A stretch of 64,000 nt of DNA. Origin: Pteria penguin (taxonomy: Eukaryota; Mollusca; Bivalvia; Pterioida; Pteriidae). Positions 37,301 through 46,925 of this stretch are shown piece after piece. Position 1 is the first letter of the stretch, and each line of letters opens with the position of its first letter. The stretch covers positions 60,963,983 to 61,027,982 of the forward strand of contig CM068580.1 in assembly GCA_035048485.1 (NCBI GenBank), written 5' to 3'. A program made the translations under genes and the position numbers. A model generated the notes under the pieces. That model was given only the letters and a program-made list of their open reading frames with translations. It made no database searches and was not told where the DNA came from.

Positions 37301-39183
37301 TCTCACAATGGTACATATACCACTTGGTATTTGAAATATAGAGTAGCGGATCAAATCCAGCTGTGGTCAAAAAAAATTTTTTTTTTTTTACACATCTAAA
37401 TAAGTTTTTAGATGTTTCTCAACACTCAACATATGAAATTAGGAATTTTACGTTTAAGACTTCCAAAAAAAAAGGGGGGGGTTGGCCATTTTTCACATTT
37501 TCAACTTTTTCTACAAAACTGTGTGAAGGATTTTAATAAATCTTGATAGAAATAAGTCACTTATGATCCTCTTCAAATTCTGTTGTTTTCGTCCAGACCT
37601 CTTTACAGGTGGCGCCACCATAGTCAAAAGTAGGTCACAAAAGACTTCCAAATGAGGGTGTATAGGAACTATTCAATCACATTTTTCACTTCTGCTGTTA
37701 TACCACATGAAAGATTTTAATGAAACAAGGAATACATGAAGTACTAAAGGTCCTCTATCAATTTGGTAAATTTCATCCAAATTGGTTAGCAGATAATGCC
37801 ACCATGTCTAAAAAGCAGTTCTCACAGTGGTACATATACCACTTGGTAATTGAAATATGGAGAATTTTTTTTTTTTCATTTCTTTACACATCTAAATAAG
37901 TTTTTAGATGTTTCTCAACACTCAACATATGAAATTAGGCAATTTTAAGTTAGATCTGGACAATATTTGAAACAATTGTTGTTCATGACCCAGACTTGAA
38001 ATCAGTCAACAAAAGGCCCCACCTAAAGAAAATGACTAACTTGTTGCCCTGAATGACTTCTTGCAGAGACAAAGGAAATGCTTAATATCAAAATCACCTG
38101 AATGGATGTGCAAAAAAGTGTTGTTTTTTATTCTAGCCTGAAATAAAATTTGACATATTTTCAACATCTGTGTTGACTTAGTCACATTAATGCAAAAATA
38201 AATGAATTCTTCCTTCATGCATGACTGATCATCTAGGTACTCAGGTGAGCGATATAGGCCCACTTGGGCCTCTTGTTTATGATTTTGAAATTAAATTATA
38301 ATTAACTAACATTTTTTATGTCTATGAATGTATAGACTGAAGAAAATGATTAAACTGTATAATATGCAAACACAGAGTAACAACATGTGTAATAAATATG
38401 TTTTAATGCCACTTGAAATCAGTACACTGAAGTCAGTGTGGATCTGATCTTCAAGGTAGTCAACAAGCATTGAGGGCTACACTGTAAACAAAGGTAGTGA
38501 ATTTTAAAACTGATGAATGAATGGCTTTTTTCAGGTGGTACGTCCTATTCATACGTATCACAAGGAGATCTGGGAATGATTAGTCAGTTTGAAACAGGTA
38601 GAATTACAGTCCTCTATAAGCATGATTTTCATTTCTTCTATTTCCTGGGGCTTGTTTGATTTTATGTCTGATATGTTCACATTTTAGTCGCTATAATTAC
38701 CGGTAGACTTTATCAGTGTCTTTAGTTGAGCTTAAACAAAAGTCAATGCCATAGTGATATTTTTTCATTGTTTACTTGTTGTTTAGTACATGTACCACAC
38801 TAGGTTTAATTCACCTATATGGTATGCTTATGGAGGAAGAGGGATTATCTGGAGAAACTGTCCACTTTTGGCAGGTACACAGGTAAACATCCCATTCGCC
38901 AGTTGCACTGACGTGGGCTTTAATGCAGGTGTTATAGTTGAGAGGCTATTGTGAACTCTAGTGCAGCACTTTAGCCCGCTTAAGACCATGTACACTATTG
39001 TGATATATTACCAAACATCTTTGTTGGGTTTTCTTTTGTCATGTTTTTTTTTTTTACCAGTAATGACTCTAATGAATGAGTAGCAGACTGCTTGCGATGT
39101 CTTGGTATTTTTTAATAACATTAATTTCACATGGGGAATTGATATGTGTCTTGGGACAAATCAAAGTTTTTTTTTACATTCTC

Positions 39184-39262
<79 letters not shown>

Positions 39263-42200
39263 TTAGTTTGGATAGAAAATCTGCTTTCTGCATTTTATTC
39301 TCTGCATAATATGTGATTAATATGCTGTTGCATGAAGCATGGGCTTGAGTTAAAGTTTGTAGGTTTCTTTGCATGAGGAGGAACAATTCAATTTTAAAAC
39401 AATTTTCAATTTCGTATAATCCTAGGACTAAAATAATTAAAAGTAGTATTAGACTAGGGCAAGCATGTATTGAATAAAGAAGAGTAGAGATATTGTTTGT
39501 GGTTGATTGTACTGCATTGTACCTCTTTGTTTATGAGGTTGGTAACCTCCTGCTTCCAATTTGAAATTTGAACAATTTTTTGTAAGCAACATACAGCCCT
39601 AACAAACGAAACTATAGGCAGTTTGTGAAATCTTGTATGGCCCAAACATCTGAATTGCTTAGCAGACCTGACTCAGTTTTTCATGTTAGTGTTTTTATGG
39701 TACCATAGCAAGGCTCTTCAAAGTCAGGTACGCCTTTGCTGTTAGATATGTTTGTAACTTGACATTTCTCTCATCAGTACTAGGTACAGCGGATTTGACA
39801 TATTTGTAGATTTCTTATGATGGGTTGTTGTGATGCTCCTATTGATATATTGTCATTTTGTTTTAGGATATCTTTCCATCTGATGTATAAAAGTCCTTGT
39901 TTGAATTTTTACTGCTCTTTCTTCTTCTTTAAGCTTGACATTTTAAGTTTAATTTTGATTATGTGTAATAGTCACTTGATGATTTTTACCGTGATGTAGA
40001 GGTTTGCCCAGGTAAATTGTCCTGTTTTGATTTAGAACATAAATATAAAAAAAAAACCATAACAAAATTTGACATACACATGTATAGAAATAGCTCAGTG
40101 CTTAGGAATATTGATGAAAAAGATGGAAAAGGATATCCTAGATCATTAAATCTACCTACATTAAATTTGACATTAAATTTGCATTGATTTTTTGGAAAAG
40201 GACAAACTCATCTGAGCAAACCTGTAGAAAACTTGATTTTGATACTTAATTTAATAAACAAAGAACATTTTATCTGTATTGTATATAGATCAGTAATGTT
40301 AATCTCTTTCTTTACATACTATGTACATCTTTTTGCACAGGTGGCGTGTACATGCCTCAACCAAATATGGCAATGTATGGAAATCCAGGGGTACAACAAC
40401 AAGCAGGAATGATGAATCCAGGCATGCAATACAATCAGCAGGGCATGATGGCAATGCAAGTAAGTCATCATTATGACTTTCGGATATGTCCTGTATTGGC
40501 CATTTGCATTTTGTACGTAAATTGTCTAAAGATGTCTGTGCAAATGTTGCAGCATTGTTTTGGTTGATTTCCATCTCTAAGTTATAAGGATATCTAGTTG
40601 TATTTCTCAGTATTGTCTCTGGATTATCTTATGACTCATAGCTTAAAGCCTGGAGCTTGTATAGTGTGCTTCATTACTCAGAAATAAAACATGAAGCAAA
40701 TATTCTTATATATAGTAGTACAGAATGCAGTTGAAGCTCAGTATCTCAAAGTCGCCATGAATCTCTCTGTCTCAAATTAAAGTTAAAATGTGTTTGTTAA
40801 GGGTTTGTTAAAAGTCATTTAGAGCAGCTGAAACATCAAGGCACTTTTTGTGATTGATGGACAACTTGTCCCGAATTAACTCATAGCAACAACAACTCAT
40901 TACCAAAGCAAGATGACACGTGACTTTTTGTAATTGGTGACAAGTTGACCAGACAACTCCAAAACTTTTTCTCACCTCTTAATCAAGATAACTCGTCACA
41001 AACACTTAGGAATTTCTGATACATCTATTTTCTATCATACCATGTTAAATGTATACAGAAAGAGAGTAATCACTAAAAGCTGTGGGAAAAAAATCAATGT
41101 TTTGGTGATTAGTTACTATTTGAAGGGAAATTCTGAGCTTTGTTGAGAAATAATCTGTATGTATTTGTACGAAATATCAGTGAAGACTGTGGAAGAAATG
41201 AAAAGTTGTGTGTAAAATCCAAGTTTTGGTGATGAATTAATTTAATAAAGATGTAAGAAAAATCTAAATTTTCGCGATTTATTGAGTCAATACGTCACCA
41301 AAACTTAAGATTTTTCCTATGTCTTTATTCAGATAATAGGTAATTGACTGAACGATTGGTGACGAGCTGTCTTTATTTTGTCCTTCTTTTTTCTTTCTCT
41401 TATTTCTTGTATCATAAATTAAGTAAAAAGTAATTTTTGTTTCTGATTAATTGAGTTTATAATATATGAATGAGTAAAAATTTTGACAAATGCATGCGCT
41501 ATGAGTAAGACACTTGGTAAATCCATTTACCTTAAGATTCATAATGATCATTAAAGAGATTTGCTGTTTATCTTGAATTCTGGTTAAGTCGAAGTATTTG
41601 CTTTGATCTGCTGACTTTGACTTAAAGTTTAAGTTGTATATGTATTTTGGTGGTTAGGTACTTCATTAAGTGATACTGTTTTTACAGCCCAATATGTACA
41701 GTGGCTTAGGTATGCCAGGAAGCATGGGAATGAATCAACCAGCAATGTATGCACAGCAACCTCAGATGCAACAAATGCAATATCAACAGGTAAATCATGG
41801 AATATGATCTAGTATACTTGTGCTTCAAGAACCATTCCTTCAAATTTCCCTATACATGTATTTAAAATGCATTTCAATTGCAAAACTGTTTAACATAATG
41901 TGCATTTTCTGTACATGTGCCGAGTACATAAGTTTTGTGATTTTTTTTTTCTGGTTATGTAAGAGTGCAATTTTTTACCCAGTATTTGTGAAAATATTAC
42001 TATGTGCTCTATTACATTTTAAAAAAAAAATGCCGTGATACATGTATTTATGAAATATGATATTATTGATAAAGACCCCAACTTATTCATATAATGTAAA
42101 GTACAAATTTCTTCAAGGACTACTATAAAAATGGAAAATCATATTTTGTATGGTAGATCTAGTTGTGCATACTTGAAGGTAATGTAAATTTGTTTTCTTA

Positions 42201-42381
42201 TGTTGGTATGCCTACTCATCAAATCTATTCCTAACTTCAGATGCAGCAACAGATGTCTCAGATGAGATTAGGAAGTGGTAACACTGGGATAATTGGACAA
42301 CCAGTGGGAACAGCAGCAGGAATCAACTGGGGAAGTAACACAAACAATGGACAAACCCTATCCACAAATCTCTGGAAATGA
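22317..42381 (+). CDS. SMAP1: SMAP-type ArfGAP (stromal membrane-associated protein), 12 coding exons
   Basis: Coding exons: 22317-22431, 23909-24042, 24416-24501, 24889-24988, 30133-30198, 30527-30635, 32231-32388, 32756-32897, 38535-38597, 40341-40459, 41688-41789, 42241-42381. All introns are GT-AG and frames join without a break (1335 nt, 444 residues). The ArfGAP zinc finger is C32-x2-C35-x16-C52-x2-C55, with the arginine finger R60 in the IHRNLG motif, so it should stimulate GTP hydrolysis on Arf GTPases, Arf6 being the known SMAP1 substrate. A basic Lys-rich stretch follows exon 4. DLLGLG (exon 6) and LLGDLEFL (exon 7) resemble clathrin-box motifs, and KDSIMALFG matches the SMAP central motif. 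The Met/Gln/Pro-rich C-terminus ends TLSTNLWK, as in SMAP1/2. Length matches vertebrate SMAP1/2 (about 430-470). Whether it is SMAP1 or SMAP2 cannot be decided; invertebrates usually have a single gene. Confidence 0.95.
22432..23908 (+). other. SMAP intron 1; no other gene seen
   Basis: AT-rich intron with donor GTTTGA (non-preferred) and acceptor TTATTCAG. No repeat identified. Confidence 0.7.
24989..30132 (+). other. SMAP intron 4 (5.1 kb)
   Basis: Contains the TA-flanked TIR element at 27029-28557. Otherwise AT-rich sequence without coding evidence. The acceptor is TTACATTAG; a second AG six bases further in would remove two Leu codons. Confidence 0.7.
27029..28557. mobile_element. 1.53-kb non-autonomous TIR element with TA target duplication
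   Basis: The left end reads CAGTGGACTCCATTTAATC and the right end is the inverted complement of CAGTGGATTCCGTTTAATC. Both continue into CTGATA, giving a TIR of about 25 bp, and TA flanks each side (27027-27028 and 28558-28559). ATCTGATA occurs about five times in the first 160 bp and again near the right end. TA duplication and CAGTGG ends suggest a Tc1/mariner-pogo-type element. No transposase domain is visible in either strand. Confidence 0.82.
30990..31800 (+). repeat. 128-bp tandem repeat array in SMAP intron 6 (five units)
   Basis: Units are phased on TAACCATAAG-like sequence at 31055, 31183, 31496, 31623 and 31750. They contain CTTCATATTTGGCATGTGTG, TTGCAATACCTTTCC, TTGGTACCAGAATTTTTTA and CCTTTGACCTACTTCA. 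Spacing is 127-128 bp except between units 2 and 3 (313 bp), where a MITE is inserted. Confidence 0.9.
31230..31412. mobile_element. 183-bp fold-back MITE inserted in a tandem unit
   Basis: The left arm starts AGACATTATTCCGGTTTTGA and the right arm is the inverted complement starting AGACCATATTCCGGTTTTGA. Arms pair for about 70 bases, through GAGCTAATAC and TTTTGGCGTTGTTTTTC, to a centre near TGACGTCATAATGCATGACA. It interrupts a 128-bp unit: the 313-bp spacing equals 128 plus 183 plus 2, implying a 2-bp AT duplication. Confidence 0.88.
31900..32140 (+). repeat. Interspersed repeat (pair with 15641-15870)
   Basis: Matches the family at 15641-15870, with the CTGTCTGTTTGTTTG start, GCATGCATACTCCACTAAT in the middle and a GGGGCATTCTTGTTTCAC end. 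It lies in SMAP intron 6, about 90 bp before exon 7. Confidence 0.75.
32898..34008 (+). other. Left part of SMAP intron 8; no gene seen
   Basis: Non-coding, AT-rich. Around 33060-33200 there is a weak, decayed repeat with CCTTCTGTCCTTCC wording. Confidence 0.5.
34009..38277 (+). repeat. Large palindrome-ended repeat, copy C (4.27 kb, SMAP intron 8)
   Basis: Starts with a 31-bp imperfect palindrome (34009-34039; AGCTCACATGAGCC, AAA centre, GGCTCAAGTGAGCT) and a CGTCGTCC microsatellite. Three near-identical tandem units of about 853 bp follow, then modules shared with copies A and B, then the right end with CTCAGGTGAGC and GGCCCACTTGGGCC then TCTTGTT. It ends 257 bp before SMAP exon 9. Several oligo-A/oligo-G blocks are present. 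The 60-residue open frame repeated at 34225, 35075, 35928 and 36784 comes from the unit and is not supported as a gene. Confidence 0.85.
34121..37130 (+). repeat. Tandem array of about 853-bp units inside copy C
   Basis: The phrase GAACTACATTGCAGATTTGG starts at 34121, 34971, 35824 and 36680 (spacings 850, 853 and 856). Units are almost identical; most differences are in oligo-A, oligo-T and oligo-G runs. The near identity indicates recent amplification. Confidence 0.92.
38598..40340 (+). other. SMAP intron 9; (TA)n tract only
   Basis: No coding evidence. Contains an interrupted (TA)n microsatellite at about 39184-39257. Confidence 0.7.
39184..39257. repeat. (TA)n microsatellite
   Basis: About 74 bases of alternating TA with one interruption. 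Confidence 0.9.
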
Positions 42382-44870
42382 TGTACACTCAACAGTAGAT
42401 AATTTTATCTAGGAAATAGGAATTTTGATTGTTTGAGGACATTCCATGATTACAATGTCATTTTATGACGTCTTTTAATTGGGTCAGTCTCATTTTATTC
42501 GGCAGGAGAAGATAAACCCTTCACATAACGGATCACAGTGTATGAGTGATAGCATGTGATATACAGTATCCTATCCATTTACATAGTAGATATAGATGAT
42601 GACACATCAAAGTGTGTAGTATATTTTTGAGTATATGGTTTTTAACATTTGTATAAATCATAAAACATAAGTATTTTATAGATCAATGTCGTTCATTCTG
42701 TGTGAATCACTTTGTTTGGACAAGTAATTCATCGTAAATATATTGCAATATTATGAAGCTGCATGTTTTGTGGAAATCTTTTGATCTAGTCATCACTGAC
42801 AATTATTCAGACCCTCTAGAATCTGTTTTTCACTGGAATTATTTCTGTGTTTTAAAAAGTACTCACTCCTTGGTAATTATTATTTGATACAGCAAACTCT
42901 TTTCCTTCAGTAAAAAAGTATACTGAAGTAAATAGAATTAAAAAAAAAATGCCTTAGGTAATTTATTTCATTAGATAATATATTTCTGAGTATTGTCAAC
43001 AGGTGACTGTTAGTGTCAAATGTGAATCAAACATCTTGTCTTTAGAGTTGTTTTACGCGAGAGTCTGAGAAGGATATGATTTCAAGAGGATTGTGAATGC
43101 CGTTGTCAGTGAAAGTACATGGTACTATGGTACTCCTAATAAAGTTCACGTCTTGTAGAAGTGTCACGGAAGTGGTACAAAATGCATATCTTTCATGACG
43201 AGACAAGGAATCATCCTTTACAATGTTATTATGAGGCAAACATTGTACATGTACCATCCTGTTTTACAACATAACGAGAATGAAACAAAGAATAAGTGTT
43301 CATTTCAACGAATGTGGGACATACAAAAAGTTTGGATTGTTTAAAGCATAGTAGACATTTAAACATGCAAATGTATTGTGCAATACTGTAAACTTACACA
43401 TGATAGGTAAAACATTGATATGTACTGAATATATTTATATTTGTATATATGACATTGCATCTAATTATATGTAGATGTATGGCCGGAAAAGGCTAAAGTG
43501 GTATGTAATTTTTATTTACAATAGTTGATTTGGGGTTTGAATAGGGACATCTAACTGTAAAACAGTATAAGAGATTTCTATATTGAAAAAGATTGGTATA
43601 TATTAAACATTTCTTTATTGTACATATACTTATTGCAGCAGGAATTAATTTCAGCTCAAAAAATTGAAAAGAGGCACTTTGTCATGTATTAGTGTATAGT
43701 ATAGCTCTAAAATACCTATGAAAGCCTTTGTATTAGCAAAGTTATGAATTAGTGCACAAAACACAGCTTTAATTCTGATGAACTATGAATCCCACTGAAA
43801 TGAGTACACATAAAGTAATTATAAAATTGATTTCAGAACATGTTGAGTTATGTGCTTTTGTCACAGTAATAACTATACTTTGGAATTCTAACTTATCTAA
43901 AATTATGTTTACATATATTTGCATTAGGCTACTTTAGTAGCTGTGCAATAACTGGTAGTCCCCATATTGGAAACTTTATTGAATTTTGTGAGTGCTGAAA
44001 GGAGTTGGACCAACTTAATGGTTTTTATTCTAGACATTATTTTAACTTATAATTTCTCTATTTATTTCTATGTATGAAATGTTTTTGAATTAGAAATTGA
44101 ATTTTTGCAATATTTCACACGAAATATTGTATCAGTAGCTTCATATTATACACACAATATTATAGTTGATCACATAACATATATCTACTGTCATAGTAGA
44201 AGTTCATTATTTATGTTCCATATGGCTGAGTTGGTGTTAGTGTTGTACTAAAACTTCTAGCGTATCAGCTCTAAGTAGCCAGGGATTCATCCGCCAACTA
44301 TATGTTTGTGGTTTTGCTCCGAATTCTCCACTTTCCTGTCTCACTAATCAACAGCAACCATGATTCAAGTGAAACAATCCTGAATAAAGCAATTGTTCCA
44401 AATTTATTTTCTCGAAATCTCGTTGGGTTTACCATTGAACATTGGCTAGCAGTTTCATGGTAAATTATTTTTGAAGTCTGATACTTTTTCTTTAGTGACA
44501 AAATTGCTATCATATGAAATAATTTTTAAACAGAAGTTATGAAAAGTCCAATCAGTGATTCCTGAATTATTTTTATGGTTACAACCATTGAAATATAGAG
44601 TTTCAAAATAGGTAAATGAAAGAAATTGGTCTTTATTATTTTTTTTTTGCTTGAAGAGATACTGCTTCAATAGTATTTTCAAACAGCTTCACTAATATTT
44701 TGTTTAAAATTTGTTATCATGATATTATTTATAGGTATAATTTCTTATTATTCTCAGTCATCATCTTTTACGCTATTGTCAATTGTAAATATTTCATTGT
44801 TAAGTTGTATTCATGTGAATTGTTGTTTGTAATGTCTTGTAAATGTGCCAAGTAACGAAATAAAATAAAC
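42382..44870 (+). other. Putative SMAP 3' UTR
   Basis: AT-rich sequence between the SMAP stop and overlapping AATAAA signals, with no repeat or gene recognised. A 3' UTR of about 2.5 kb is inferred. Earlier polyadenylation is possible. Confidence 0.5.
44859..44869 (+). terminator. Polyadenylation signals, probable SMAP transcript end
   Basis: Two overlapping AATAAA hexamers (44859-44864, 44864-44869) in AAATAAAATAAAC, about 2.48 kb after the stop codon. Confidence 0.5.
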
Positions 44871-45280
44871 CATGCATTCATAACTCATGTAGTCCCTCTT
44901 GATCATTTTATCATTGCTGGTATTATGAGATCAATAAAAAAAGTTTTAAACTTATTTTCTTGCTTAGATGATGATGCTAGTAGATACTTTGGTATTATAA
45001 TGTATAATCAAGGGAAGGTGAAGGGAGACTGACAAGTGTTTAACCAGTTGTTGTCTTCATTAATGATTAAGTGTTCCTCAATTGTTCTGCAATATGTGGC
45101 TCAGTTTTCATTATCCTATGATGCAACATGTTGCCAAGGGCATGTAGTAACACAGTCGTATGTCCATTTGGCAGTTGGTTTGTCTATTTATTCTTGCATC
45201 TGTCCAGCTTACTTAGTTTGTACTCTAGAAAACACAGTTTGCAACTGATGTCATCATATTTGGTGTACTTATTTTTAGCT

Positions 45281-46130
45281 CACTGAGACTAATGTCCGGA
45301 GAGCTAATGTCATAGTCCTAGTGTAAGCGTTGGCAGCATAGACAAAAACTTTAACCTTGACCATACCTTCAAAACTATTAAACATAGGGTTTTCATATTT
45401 CATTTGTACATTCCATGGGACAAAACCTTGGCATCATTTTTGACCTTGAGAAGCCGGTGTGGCCTAGTGGATGAGGTGCTCGGCTTGTGATGGAGAGGTT
45501 CCGGGTTCGACTGCTGCCCTGGACACACCGGTGTTCTGTCTTTCGGATGAGACAATAAAAACCGAGGCCCCATGTCACGGTGGGCCTGGCACGTAAAAGA
45601 TCCCTCACTACTTGTGGGTCCGTTGCAAAGGTCTGAATTTGCATGCAATGCATCAGGCAGATGCCGTCACCTTATACGTGAAATAATCGTGGAGTGAGGT
45701 AAAACGATAATCAATCAATCAATTTTGACCTTATGACATACTTTCTAAAAACTTTAACCTTTATTACCCATAACTCCTCTGTAACTGGGTGTAGAGCGTT
45801 CATATATCATATTTGTGTACATTTACGAGTAGACCTTTCTGTTTGTATCAAAATTCCGTGTGACAAGACCTTGCTATAAATAGTACCATCATTTTTGACC
45901 CAGTGAACTTGATCTGGAAGTTTGACCCACTTTTCTGAACTTTAACCTTGCTTATAACTCGTCAACTACTAGGGGTAAGGCTTTCATACTTCACACGTGT
46001 GTTCATTATGAGTAGACCTTTCTGTTCGCACCAACATTTTTGACCTTGATCTTGAACTAAAGAAACATTGAAAATACACGCTTTTCCTCTGACAATGTCC
46101 TTCCGGTGATCTATGTTGTCTTCTTGTTTA
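45281..46130 (+). repeat. Decayed interspersed repeat with TGACCTT-rich modules
   Basis: Begins TTTTTAGCTCACTGAG, similar to the left end of the palindrome-ended family. It contains diverged modules around GGGTTTTCATATTTCAT, GGCTTTCATACTTCAC and ATTTTTGACCTTGA. Interrupted by a SINE at 45450-45722. No coding content. Confidence 0.55.
45450..45722 (+). mobile_element. tRNA-derived SINE (copy 2)
   Basis: The A box is in GTGTGGCCTAGTGGATGAGG and the B box is GGTTCGACTGC near 45504. The body is shared with 7604-7864 (AAAACCGAGGCCCC, GATCCCTCACTACTT, CAGATGCCGTCACC). The tail is GGTAAAACGATAATCAATC. TTTTGACCTT flanks both sides, a candidate 10-bp target duplication. Confidence 0.9.
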
Positions 46131-46754
46131 TGACCTGAGGAAGAATTGTATGGAATTTAAAAACTTATCACGAAAGGTCAAGGTTACAGTTTGGAATCAA
46201 TAAAATTACTAAAGGGTCTTTCTAAGTTGATATTTAATGGATGCTCATCAGACTTTGTACATTTATTGCTTATGAAGTAAGGATTGATTACCAATAGTGT
46301 TGAGTAGCAGACCAAAACTTGAAATTTGCTCGAGACCATTGGAAACTGTAGAAAATAGTATGATGAAATCCAGCCTAAAAATTGCAAGATGTAAGGAAAT
46401 ATCATATTGATTCATGGTGATATATAGGGTCAAAGTTACAGAAAATTTTGAAATATATATTTTCCCAAGAAAGTATCATGTCAAATATAGGATCAAAAAC
46501 TGAAAATTCAAGATCCAATTATCAATTAATAGATTAAATTCAACAAAATTGAATGTGTTTGCAATGTGTAAAAGTTACAGTTTACTCCATGCATGTATGT
46601 AGCTTGAATATGTGGTCATGAGATGAAAGGATTTTAGGACATCAGTAAATAAAAATAATGTTCAAATAGTAGATACATTGTTAACCTTAACAGCCACGCA
46701 AAATTACACCCCTCCGGCATGAGATTGATATTTCATCTTCGTATTAAAGTTCAA

Positions 46755-46925
46755 AGTTGGTTGGTTGATTGGTGTTTTACGTCGCTTTCAACAACATTTC
46801 AGTTATATCGCGACATGGAAGCAGGAGGTTACCAACCTCTTAAACATAGTGGCGCAACCCGGGAATCGAACCCGGATCGTCGGCGCCGCAGGTCAAGCGC
46901 TTAACCACTACACCACGCCTGCCCC
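46755..46925 (-). mobile_element. tRNA-derived SINE (different head), minus strand
   Basis: The minus-strand head begins GGGGCAGGCGTGGTGTAGTGG (A box), with B box GGTTCGATTCCCGGG near 46862-46876. The body is unlike the other SINEs but the tail, GCGACGTAAAACACCAATC, resembles theirs. The tRNA-like part lacks a paired acceptor stem, so this is not a tRNA gene. Confidence 0.85.

Noticed and set aside
45036..45248. 70-residue plus-strand open frame after SMAP
   Set aside because: No family recognised, no splice sites linking it to another exon, and it lies just past the SMAP polyadenylation signals.
46850..46925. tRNA gene on the minus strand
   Set aside because: A and B boxes match well, but there is no matching 3' acceptor strand and the sequence continues into a SINE body and tail.
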